NCBI GenBank assembly: GCA_028023455.1
Contig: JAQFVV010006215.1
Span: 11,027,024 to 11,091,023 of the forward strand
DNA length: 64,000 nt
DNA from: Epiperipatus broadwayi
Taxonomy: Eukaryota > Onychophora > Udeonychophora > Euonychophora > Peripatidae
Reading direction: 5' to 3'
The position numbers and the translations under genes were made by a program. The notes below the pieces were generated by a model, which was not told where the DNA came from, made no database searches, and saw nothing but the letters and a program-made list of their open reading frames with translations. This document shows positions 37,321 to 48,031 of the stretch, in pieces. How positions within the stretch are numbered: the first letter of the stretch is position 1; every line of letters begins with the position of its first letter.

Positions 37321-39650
37321 AAACCAGGCCCTCTTCACAAACCTAGAGCTTTAATTGTAAATATAGGGAAATTAAAATCAGACTTTCAAGCACCCACCAA
37401 CTATCCACACTATCTCATACGACTGATATACATGACCACACATATAGCAAACATAAATAATCACCAATGTATGTATTTCATGCTAAACCAGCATTCATCA
37501 GTTGGCCCATATTATCATCTCCCACACACACACACACACACATATATAATCAATGCTCAGTTTTTTTATATTAAGATAGCAAATCTTCACATTTTAATGG
37601 ACAGGCTTCAATCTACTCCAACCTCCAACTTTTCAGCCATCCATATCATTGAAAATCTGATGATGGAAAGTCCAAATCCCATGCTGATGCCAATATTATT
37701 GCCATGCCCATATTAACTTTAAGTCACTCTGGACCCCTCATGTATAAGACCTTATCCATTTAAATACATAGAAGAGGAATGGGCAGGATACAAGCTTCAT
37801 ATGTAAATATTTGAAAACCAGGCACTCTTCACAAACCTAGAGCTTTAATTGTAAATATAGGGGATTTGAACTCAGACTTTCAAGCATGCACCAACTATCC
37901 ACACTATCTTATACAACTAATATACATGACCACATATATGTAGAAAGATAAATAATCACCAAATATACATATTTCATGCTAAACCAGCATTCATCAATTG
38001 GTCCAGATTATCACCATCCACACATATATATAATCAGTGCTCAGTTTTTTATATTAAGATAGCAAATCTTCACACTTTAATGGACAGGCTTCAATCTATT
38101 CCAACCTCCAACTTTTTAGCCATCCATATCATTGAAAATCTGATGATGGAAAGTCCAAATTCCATACTGATTTGAGTTCAAATCCCCTATATTTACAATT
38201 AAAGCTCCAGGTTTGTGAAGAGTGCCTGGTTTTCAAATATTTACATATGAAGTTTGTATCCTGCTCATCCCTCTTCTATATATTTAAATAAATAAGGTCC
38301 TTACATAAGGGGTCAGAGTGTACATGAGAGGTCAGAGTGACTTCAAGTCAACATGGGCATGGCAATAATGTTGGCATCAGCATGAGATTTGGACTTTTTC
38401 CATCATCAGATTTTCAGTGATATGGATGGCTGAAAAGTTGTAAGTTGGAGTAGATTGAAGCCTGTCCATTAAAGTGTGAGGATTTGCTATCTTAATATAA
38501 AAAACAGCACTGATTATATATGTGTGGGAGATTATAATTTGGACCAACTGATGAATACTGGTTTAGCATGAAATATGTCCATTGGTGATTCTTTTCTACA
38601 TGTGAGTGGTCATGTATATCAGTTATATGAGATAGTGTGGATAGTTGATGGGTGCTTGAAAGTCTGAGTTCAAATCTCCTATACTTATAATTGAAGCTCC
38701 AGATTTATGAAGAGTGCCTAATTTTCAAATATTTACATATGAAACTTGTATCCTGCCCATCACTCTTCTATGTATTTAAATGGATAAGGTCCTATACATG
38801 AGGGGTCAGATATGGGCATGGCAATAATGTTGGCATCAGCATGGGATTTGGACTTTCCATCATCATATTTTCAATGATATGGGTGGTTAAAAGTTGTAGG
38901 TTGTAGTAGATTAAAGCATGTCCATTAAAGTGTGAGGATTTGCTATCTTAATATAAAAAACTGAGCACTGATTATATATATGTGTGTGGGAGATGATAAT
39001 CTGGACTAACTGATGAATACTGGTTTAGCATAAATATGTATATTGGTGATTCTTTTCTACATGAATGTGGTAATGTATATCAGTTGTATGAGATAGTGTG
39101 GATAGATGGTGGGTGCTTGCAAGTCTGAGTTTAAATACCCTATATTTATAATTAAAGTTCCAGGTTTGTGAAGAGTGCCTGGTTTTTAATATTTACATAT
39201 GAAGCTTGTATCCTGTTCATTCCTCTTCTATGTATTTAAATGAATAAGGTCCTATACATGAGGGGTCAGAGTGACTTCAGGTTAACATGGGCATGGCAAT
39301 AAGGTGGCATCAGCATGGGATTTGGACTTTTCATCATCAGATTTTCAATGATATGGATGGCTGAAAAGTTGGAGATTGAAGTAGATTGAAGCCCGTCCGT
39401 TAAAGTGTGAGGATTTGCTATCAATATAAAAAACTGAGCATTGATTATATATATGTGTGTGTGTGGGAGATGATAATTTGGACCAACTGATTAATGCTGC
39501 TTAAGCATGAAATATATATATTGGTGATTATTTATCTTTTCTACATGTATGTGGTACATGTATATCAGTTATATGAGATAGTGTGGATAGTTGGTGGGTG
39601 CTTGAAAGTCTGAGCTCAAATCCCTTATATTTATAATCATAATGTAACTT
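37321..39650. repeat. Satellite-like array of ~460-490 bp units with an internal inversion
   Basis: Landmark 'tccaaat' of the minus units is at 37671 and 38154 (period 483). The plus-unit landmark 'gatttggac' is at 38386, 38845 and 39319 (periods 459 and 474). Orientation flips at about 38169, so two minus units face three plus units. Each unit has a (CA/TG)n spot, 'ctgatgaatactggtttagcatgaaata', and 'tgagttcaaatcc', which matches a Pol III B box (GTTCAAATC). The orientation and B box suggest a SINE-like monomer that was tandemly amplified. No convincing A box was found. Confidence 0.88.
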
Positions 39651-39990
39651 TCTATCTATCTGATAACTGACTATAAACTCATTTATCATAATTGTAGTAA
39701 TATCGAATGATTCTCTCTCTTTTAAGATTTGTAGATCTCTTTTATGTAAAATAATATATTGTTGATTATTTATCTTTTCTACGTGTATGTGGTCATGTAT
39801 ATCAGTTATATGAGGTAGTATGGATAGTTGGTGGGTGCTTGAAAGTCTGAGCTCAAATCCCTTATATTTATAATCATAATGTAACTTTCTATCTATCTGA
39901 TAACTGACTATAAACTCATTTATCATAATTGTAGTAATATCGAATGATTCTCTCTCTTTTAAGATTTGTAGATCTCTTTTATGTAAAATA
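39526..39990 (+). repeat. Exact-style tandem duplication, 238 bp period
   Basis: 'gattatttatcttttctac' occurs at 39526 and 39764, and everything after it repeats almost identically to 39990. The duplicated unit includes the B-box-like 'tgagctcaaatcc' end of the array unit and 200 bp of non-array flank. This shows a recent duplication at the array edge. A 132-codon minus frame spanning it merely repeats itself. Confidence 0.93.
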
Positions 39991-39991
39991 C

Positions 39992-40173
39992 TAGCACAGA
40001 ATTATGAATCTTTAATCTGGTGCTACCTCGTAAACTTCACACTCTAATTATATGTTCTATTTTTATGTGGCAAAACTTATTTTAGCACAGAATTACGAAT
40101 CTTTAATCTAGTGTCATCTCGTAAATTTCACACTCTAATTATATTTTCTATTTTTATGTGGCAAAACTTATTT
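39992..40173 (+). repeat. Tandem duplication, 91 bp period
   Basis: 'tagcacagaatta' at 39992 and 40083 starts two units that end 'ttatgtggcaaaacttattt'. About 8 differences between units make it older than the 238 bp duplication beside it. Confidence 0.92.
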
Positions 40174-41791
40174 TAATCTTATTATAAACTCTGTATTTTT
40201 ATTGAGTTAATTTTAATATACTAATGATTCAATTTAGTGAACTTATATCATTTCAGCTGACACTTCCATATTATGAGAGGCTTAAATACTTAAACGTAAG
40301 ATTTCTTACTAAACGAAAAGTTCACTTGATTGAATATCTAAATATATGTGCTTAATGGTGGACTGCTAAAACAGTCATATTATGGGATATGATAAAACAT
40401 ATTTTTTTCTGTCTAACACTATTGATTTTAAATACATTTTATGTTCTATTAAATAAATTTTGATGATCAATTCATTCTAATAATTATTCATTTGCTTATA
40501 AAGCCATCAAGCATTGTAATTTGTTTTATAATCTATTTATTGTTTGAGTATACTTGGGCTTGTTAAATAGAGGGAATATTTTCCTGCCCTTTTAGTTTGA
40601 CATTCTAATTTGCCAAGGTCATGTATGTACCTGGTGTTACACATGATCTTATTATTATTTTAGTTGGGGTTACAATAAATATATCGGTCATTAAAGGCCT
40701 GAGCCATATTCAGCAATGCTTACTCATGATAGTATTAAAAGCCTCTTATTTTGCTTTGTCATACTTATTCTCTGGAGGTCCTGGCTATTCTTTACATAAC
40801 TTATCCCAGAATGAGGTTTGGTAGCACTGACCTCAGAACAATCTTATGTTATTGAGACTCTGCATGGGATAATGTCAGCAAGTCCGAGCCATGGTATACT
40901 TACCAATCAACTCTACAAACACCACTCTGTCATAGATACAAGTGAACTCTTATAATGATGAAGCATCTCAGTCCAAAGACAGACTTAAATTTCTTTCTGA
41001 CACTATTATTGTAGTCAGCACTGCAAGTCCCTTTATTATGTGTATGCCTCATATTATCTATAAGTCATAATGCAGTAATCTTTTGAAAACCATTCTCTTT
41101 GATTAATATTAGAATATTTTAGAAGTGTCGTAATAAAGCTTATTTAAGATATCCACCCCCTCATTTGGACAGGCTTAAATGCTCTCATGGATGATAAAGT
41201 TGTTAAACCAAACTGTTAAGTCAACTACACAAATGAATGCTGATTCCTATCAGATAAATAATAAATATAATGTTAATTAAATAGCTTTCCTTAATGTATC
41301 ACATTACTTAATTGTTGTATCAAAGTGTAAGCCTTCCTTTGGAGGTTATTTATAAATGTCTCTTCTATGTAACCAGAAGTTAATGATCATCATCTCTGTT
41401 TGGTCTATCATAGCATTAACAGTATTAATCTATTAACTTTTATTTGTAATTCCCATTAGGATATTAAACCGCATTTCCATAACATAAGTCAATTACCACG
41501 TATGTATGTAAATTATCGCTTGCGTATTTCCTTATGCCAATTATCACTTGCATATTTTTTTATGCCATCTGTCTGTACACAAATTATTAGCCATGAGAAA
41601 TCTGTGCTATGCTAATTTATGTAAATAAACTTGTTTATGTTCATTAAATTGTTATATGTTAATAATTACTTATGCGTTCGTATCTCCTTTTTGAGTCTCA
41701 CTTGTTAAAAAAAGAAGTTGACAAAGAATTTTATATCTTCCTGCATTAACTGAAACACACAGGCTTATTATTTATCTGTGTCTATATATGT
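40174..41791. other. Intronic DNA, moderately complex, no gene recognised
   Basis: 40560-41060 is less A/T-biased than its surroundings and has open frames in several phases (a 67-codon plus frame at 40621; another plus frame reading LTSEQSYVIETLHGIMSA near 40830). It may be an eroded transposon. No domain can be named. Confidence 0.45.
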
Positions 41792-42288
41792 AATATATAG
41801 GATATATGAGCACAGACTTTCACACTACCCACCACTCTCCACACTATCTCATAACACTGATACACTTGAACACATATATGTTGAAAAGATAAATAATCAT
41901 CAATATAGGTATTTCATGCTAAACCAGCAATCATCAGTTAGTCCAAATTACCATCTCTACACATATATGCTATATAGCATATATGTGTAGAGATGATGTT
42001 AAAAAGATAAATAATCACCAATATTCGTATTTCATGCTAAACCAGCAATCATCAGTTGGTCCAGATTACCATCTCTACACATATATGTGTAGAGATGGTA
42101 ATCTGGACTAACATATGTGTAGAGATGGTAATCTGGACCAACTGATGATTGCTGGTTTAGCATGAAATACGTATATTGGTGATTATTTATCTTTTCAACA
42201 TATATGTGTTCAAGTGTATCAGTGTTATGAGATAGTGTGGAGAGTGGTGGGTTGTGTGAAAGTCTATGCTCATATACCCTATATATAT
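41792..42288. repeat. Complex palindrome related to the satellite array
   Basis: 41795-41990 and 42110-42285 are reverse complements ('gagcacagactttcacac' against 'gtgaaagtctatgctc'). Two further small palindromes, 'acacatatatgtgt', lie at the centre. It shares 'catgaaatacgtatattggtgattatttatcttttc' type wording with the array units at 37321-39650. So the array monomer also exists as an inverted dimer 2 kb away. Confidence 0.88.
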
Positions 42289-43579
42289 TCCTGCATTGTA
42301 ATAAGAGTAGATAAAGGAAAGAAAGAAACAGTTATTTCTTCTTCTTTTTTTTTTGATATAAAATAATATTGTAGGCAAGCTTGTTTCACACACGTTTTAG
42401 AAAAAAACAATGGAATATTTTTATTCTGGGGTCCAATATTTTAGAATGGTATACATTATAGTTTGAGTGCAATAAAGTGGTAAAAACATATTGAATAATC
42501 TACATTGTGGTTTGAGTGATGGCAAATAATGTAGATGGGGAATAGAAAGATAACAGAGGTATAAAATGAGCTTATTCAAAATTCACTCACTATGCAGTCA
42601 TTCATTCTGGTGCTGATTTTTATTCTGTTGCTGATTTTCCATGTGAAGATTACTCTGATTGCAAGTGTAATTGAAAAGCAATGTTGAAATAAGTGCTAAA
42701 CAAGAAACTTGACCAATAATTAAAATTGAAATGTTTAGGAGAGAAGATTGTCGACCTTGACAAAGTGGTTTTCAATATTCTAAAAACTATAACAATGTTT
42801 TATTTCAGTAGTGGACTGTTTTTTATGCAGGATTAGGCAAAAAGGTAGCACATTAGTCAAAGATCCTGAGTATAACGTCCAATCCAGGAAATAACATCAA
42901 AGTCTGTGGAACTAGATCACTATTGTCTCAGAAGATATCAGTAAATGAAAGAAAGTGTTTTTTTTATGCCACTAAATTGCTGAAGCCTAAATATTTTACA
43001 TGCTATATGTAATCATGCTGCTGTAACTACAATTCAAGTCTCCACCATGTGAGAAAAAGAAATATACTCATCAAGTTAATTTATGAAGATAACCGTAATT
43101 ACAGTAAAGGGGGAAATGACATTTAAAACCTATGATTTAGAATTTTAGATATTTTGACCTGTAAGATATTCATATTGTAATATTAAAAAGACCCCAGACA
43201 TAAAACTGAAAATATATTAATTGTTGTGATATGTTATATTTTATATCTGTAATTAGAATCACTAGTATATATCTAAAACAAATGTACGTATGTGTTTTTT
43301 TTTCTCGTATATAAATTATTGTTTTGATCCTCATAAAGTTGAATTGACTTTTGTTGTCAGTTAAAACTTTATTTTTCGGTACAATATATATATGCACACA
43401 CAAAAGTGTGTTTTAAATAAAAAGTTGTTTTATAAAATACATGATTGAAAAATATAATTAATTTTAAAATTTTTATTTTATTCTATTAATTTAAAAAAAA
43501 ACTTATATAATTCTATATATTTTAAATAAATATTTTTTTTGTTATTATTGTACATTTATTTCTCTTTTACTCTTTTTAG
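42289..43579. other. End of intron 2, nothing recognised
   Basis: A/T-rich sequence. The last 25 bases form a good polypyrimidine tract leading to the acceptor at 43579. Confidence 0.5.
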
Positions 43580-43610
43580 TTTTGGAAAATCGAAGTGTTC
43601 TTACAGTTGA
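43580..43610 (+). CDS. HHIPL: HHIP-like gene, terminal exon with stop
   Basis: After the acceptor tctttttag the frame set by the previous exon gives S-FGKSKCSYS then TGA (43608-43610). HHIP-family proteins have a 'D-x-S-RR-APPG-KC' segment at this point. Here the register IVDPK-S-FGKSKC keeps the final Lys-Cys, whose cysteine is expected to form a disulfide. The protein then stops, without the EGF-like, SRCR or basic tails that follow in vertebrate relatives. Two AATAAA signals follow within 60 bases. The exon is short, so the call depends on frame, splice site, Lys-Cys and the poly(A) signals together. An alternative downstream exon is possible. Confidence 0.66.
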
Positions 43611-43635
43611 TGATGATGAGAAGTATTTTGAAGAG

Positions 43636-43668
43636 AATAAAAATACTTGTTTTTATACACCAAATAAA
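43636..43668 (+). terminator. Tandem polyadenylation signals of the HHIP-like gene
   Basis: AATAAA lies at 43636-43641 and 43663-43668, 26 and 53 bases after the stop. T-rich sequence follows at 43679-43705. This implies a very short 3' UTR of about 70-100 bases. Confidence 0.6.
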
Positions 43669-44483
43669 ATAATTATATATCTTAGTAGTTTTATTATTAC
43701 TGTATAAATTGTTATCTCTATGTAAGTACTTAACGATATTTTGAAAAGCGGTATTGTCTCAAGAATCTTGTGGCAACGAGTTTATTAAAAAAAAATCTTC
43801 AGTTTGTTGTATTAGTGGGAATTTGTACAGAAATTTCTGACTTTGTAAGAAAACAAGCAATTTTACATCATACGTTTTCCATAAAAAAAATAATGATTAG
43901 TTAATTATTCTGGAGATCATGTAATAACTAAAAATCAGGGCTGTCAAGTCTTCTTAATTCATGAACCTTTAATTCTCAAATTTTTCATTTTATACTGTGC
44001 AATTGCATAAAACCTACATGTCACAAAGGCTCATAAGACTGACTAATGGAACTGTATTTATTCTTGTTGATCAAATAAGGCAACACTGTTATATAATGCT
44101 CACTGAAATTATATTGGAACTAATGTAATTTTTGTTTAGATATATATAATATAAAAATATTCCATTGCTTAATAAAATGTTATAATTCATATCACTGTTA
44201 CAATAAGTAATTGAAAATAAATAATTGAAATACTCTTTAGTCCCAGCATGAGACAATTTTTACAAGACAATATCTGACTGTCTTCTCTTATTATCTCTTT
44301 TATTATGTCAAGAATTGTCTGAAGCATTTTAAGACATAAAAAATGAATAATAAATCAATCATACAATTTATTTTTAAAATATTTCAATTTGATTGGTTAT
44401 TTATTGGCATATCTGAAAGTTTTTTCAATTTAAATTCAAATAATGAAAGTATGTAATATAAAATTTTCCAATGTTTAATAAAA

Positions 44484-44528
<45 letters not shown>

Positions 44529-44529
44529 T
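44484..44529. repeat. Compound (TG)n(TA)n(TG)n microsatellite
   Basis: TG repeat, then about 11 TA, then TG again; nearly mirror-symmetric. Confidence 0.95.
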
Positions 44530-44574
44530 TAATAAATATTTCTATAGTTTGTTATTATAATAAAGAATAGACAT

Positions 44575-45050
44575 AAGGAGATAATATCAATGTAAACTGA
44601 GATACCAAGAAATTATTATTCATTACTAATTGAGAATTTCTGAGACTAAACAATTTTCTCATGAACCTATAATAGTTCTTTTGTCAGAGTTGTTTGCTGA
44701 AGTAAAAGGAGGTCTTCTTTTACTTCAAACCAAGTTATTATATAGATTTAAACCCAGAAGGCTATTTTTATATGTATGAGACTGTGAAAGAATATCATTC
44801 TTTCTTGACATTTTGCAAATATTTTGAACTTCAGGGTTGTGCATGTTGAATTAAATATTTTCATAGTTTATTATTGTAATAAAAAATAACTTTCTGGGTT
44901 TAAATCCATACTCCCAAGAAAAGAGCTACTATAGATTAATAAAAAATCTTGTTAAGTCTCAATAACGGCCAATTAGTAATAATTGATAATTTCTTGGTAA
45001 TATTAAAGATTAAAGGTGATTTCTATTTTCATGGATATTATCTTTTCATT
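44575..45050. repeat. Diverged foldback (~475 bp)
   Basis: 'gataccaagaaattatt...' (44600) pairs with '...gataatttcttggta' (44985). 'tttaaacccagaag' (44748) pairs with 'ctttctgggtttaaa' (44891). A small hairpin, 'gaagtaaaaggaggtcttcttttacttc', lies at about 44699. Arms are eroded, with indels. Confidence 0.75.
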
Positions 45051-46098
45051 TTTATTCCTTATTATATATATTGTACTCTCACCATCGAGTTAATATAATA
45101 ATAGGACAATAGGACTAGCTCAGATAAAATGATTATGTTCAGATAAAATACATATAATCAAGAATAAAGATATCCTATAATAATATCTACTATTTAACTA
45201 GCTCTAACTGATTAATAAATAATAAATGGTTCGGTTTATGAAAAATTAAATAAATAAAATATTAATAAATCATGAGACCATGAAGTGAAGGTCAAGCAGT
45301 AAAGAATTACATTGAGCCAATATCCTACAGGATACAATCTCAATGGCATAAGAACATTATCTCCCCTATTATTTCAAATAATAATAAATTAATAGCATTC
45401 TTAAGACTTTAAAATAATAATTAATTTAGTATAATGTTACTAAATAAATTCTAATCTCTTTATTAAACAATACAATTACAATTATCTCAGGTTCTTTAAA
45501 ATAACTCTAATCAATTTATAATCTCCTATAGTCAAGTATGATAAGGGATTTTGTATCATCCACCTAACTACTACTACTAATAACAACAATAATAATCTTT
45601 GATAAGTAATTATTAATCTTATCCATTGTTCAATATTATGATGACTAATAACAATAAGTAATACAATTCTTTTATTTCTCAGGTGACATTTTAAATAGAA
45701 TATGTGGCATAATCTGATACAATCTGATTATATGTGGCAACAAACAACGTTAAAATCTTATGCAATAAATTGTGCAATTAATTATGACCATAATAATAAT
45801 AATATTAATATAAAAGAATATTTCTCAAGTATATTATATTCTGAATCATTATAATTTTCTTAAGTAAATAATTATATCTGTACTGATTATTATTATGTTT
45901 ATTTTGGTATCTGTCAATCAGGTATTTGTAATGGTGAATAAATCAACATAACACAAAGTTTTATAAAACAAGTTTAATTTTTATTATCCTATACATTTAA
46001 CAAAACTATAAACACTATTTACAATCGTCCAGAATAAAACCTAACAAATATAAAGCTAGTTTAGATAAATTGGATTACATACTTCCACATTATATAAA
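45051..46098. other. A/T-rich intergenic DNA, nothing recognised
   Basis: No gene, repeat pair or RNA gene seen. Confidence 0.55.
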
Positions 46099-46246
46099 AA
46101 AATACAATAAATCAGTTTTGCATTGGTGGTCGAGAAGTCAGCGCGACTGCCTTGCACTTGCAGGCAGTTGCCCGGGTTGCGAGTTCGCGTCCCGGCCGAT
46201 GCTATGACACTTAAAAAAAATAAAAAAAATAAAATACAATAAATCA
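46099..46246 (+). mobile_element. tRNA-derived SINE with 16 bp target-site duplication
   Basis: AAAATACAATAAATCA flanks the element at 46099-46114 and 46231-46246. The body (46115-46230) is an abrupt G+C-rich island: an 83 bp tRNA-like head and an A-rich tail with 'taaaaaaaataaaaaaaat'. A long perfect duplication and the A-rich tail are the signature of LINE-driven insertion. The undamaged duplication suggests that it is recent. The minus strand gives a GTRTRNPG peptide, a frequent false protein prediction across such B boxes. Confidence 0.92.
46120..46202 (+). other. tRNA-like head of the SINE
   Basis: GCATTGG at 46120 pairs with CCGATGC at 46196 (7 bp acceptor-like stem, one T-G pair). CCGGG and CCCGG make a T-stem, but the loop between them is 14 bases instead of 7. 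An ACTGC...GCAGT anticodon-like stem encloses CTTGCACTTGCAG, which looks like a CTTGCAG loop expanded by a 6-base repeat; that would give UGC (Ala) if collapsed. The enlarged loops argue against a functional tRNA. Internal Pol III promoter boxes are expected here. Confidence 0.75.
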
Positions 46247-47963
46247 ATAAGTAAATAAGCCTTTTCTCCGACTTATGTACTATTTATGGCACATTTATTT
46301 AAAATATAATACAAATTTAAGACTACTCTTATAGTTTAATAAAAAAAAAAATCTATTAATTATACATAGCTAGACCATATGGTTTCATAAGTGTACATGA
46401 AAAATATAAAATATGAAATACTTAAATAATACTCATCTTTAAAATATGTTCAGATATTCTTACAATAAATAAATTAAACTTATCTACTATAATAGTGTTA
46501 GTGTTATTTTAAATATTTTTTCTTGGTACATTCGATAAATAAAACTGACTTTAATATAATAATATTGGTGTTCTTCTACATATTTTGCTTGGCACTACTC
46601 TCTAAATAAAAATCCTTATATGTGTGTTTCATACATGTTTAAAATATAAAATAATGTCCATAAAATACAGGCATTCATTCTATTTTGTGTTTTTTCATTT
46701 TGGATGTTTTTATTTTTAAAAAAATATGCATTAACACGTAAAATTAAAAATATCAAAATTATTTTAAAAAATCTTGTGAATAGTTATCATCTCTTTTTTT
46801 TTAAAAAAAAAATCGTTTAATAAAATATTAAAAATATCTATGATTCTTTATTATTCACTGTTAGCATTTACATTTAATTTCATTTGTATTTGATCTTAAT
46901 ACAAAACAAGAAAAAAACCTATCTCATCTCCTTTCAAAATAACAATACTACAATCCAAAATTATTCATTATTTTTTTTCATAAAATACAATGATGTATGA
47001 TGTAATAATTGTTGAAATTAAGATAGCAATACAATGCATAGGTATGAAGAAATAACTAGAGTAAAGACTCGATAGTATAAAATATATTGGATAATCTACA
47101 TGGAAACAGTGAAAACGAAGACGTATGTCTTTTCTGTCTAATACCCTCAAATATAATAATAATGTCCAGGCTATTTATTCAGCACTCACTCGAACATTTT
47201 AAAATACAAAATATCAAGAAAAACACTGTCCACGGAATATATATATATAAGACACTATATTATCTAATATATATATATAAGACACTATGTTATCTGTACT
47301 TGCATAAACTACTAAGATAACAATATAGATTACTTTCCTATTTTCTCCATTGATCCTATATATAAGCATCCAAAGGTTTTTTTACATACTCCCAAAGTCA
47401 CTATTGATTAAAACTTCACAATAGATTTAATAATCTACATCGCAAAAATAACTAGCATTACTCTAAATAACAAACAAAATTTGCATATGACTTTAATAAT
47501 CTAAAACTACTACAAGAAAAGGTTTTATTCACTTTTAAAACTCAGCAATAAAAAATACAAATGATTTTGTTTTAAGATATTAAAATCAATATTCAAAATA
47601 TTTCCAAAAGTAGAGTTCATTCATTAAAGAATCATATAAGAATTATGAGTATCAATAAATTATATTACATTAGTAATATAAAAGAAAATGTATGCATATC
47701 TTTCTAAAATCATGACATATTTTAGAATAATCAAGTTTTATGTGTAATTAATGCACACACACATATAGTTCATATGACAAAGCAATATCATAAAAAATAT
47801 TCCAAGCAATTGTAGAAAATAATAAAATATACATCATATAAAATTAATAAATTTTATAAGATTTACCTAATGACTCTACACTTGTCAGTCACTATTATAG
47901 ACATCTTCTGGTCCAATATTTAATATAAGAAAACATTAAATAATAACAATCATTCAGCATAAC
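46247..47963. other. A/T-rich intergenic DNA
   Basis: No gene seen. A short direct repeat 'atatatatataagacactat' occurs near 47240 and 47266. Confidence 0.5.
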
Positions 47964-48031
47964 ACTCATCATCATCATCAACCATTATCAATCCACTGCA
48001 GGATGAAGATCTCTCCAAGTTCAATCCATCA
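47964..48031 (-). pseudogene. RTE LINE 3' tip (minus)
   Basis: Reverse complement of the last ~70 bp of the RTE family ('...ttggagagatcttcatcctgcagtggattgataatggttgatgatgatgatga'). The TGA run is at 47964-47978. It is a severe 5' truncation, and the best match is the copy at 536-1069. Confidence 0.88.

Noticed and set aside
39528-39926. 132-codon minus frame with a repeated MINEFIVSYQ segment.
   Set aside because: It spans a 238 bp non-coding tandem duplication, and the repeated peptide is a by-product.
40560-41060. Possible gene fragment in a less A/T-rich part of intron 2.
   Set aside because: Frames in several phases, none with a motif or splice sites.
46120-46202. Functional tRNA-Ala gene.
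   Set aside because: Acceptor stem pairs, but the T-loop has 14 bases and the anticodon-like loop is expanded. The TSD and A-tail prove a SINE insertion.
46056-46247. Minus frame containing GTRTRNPG.
   Set aside because: A well-known spurious peptide read across the B box of a tRNA-like SINE.
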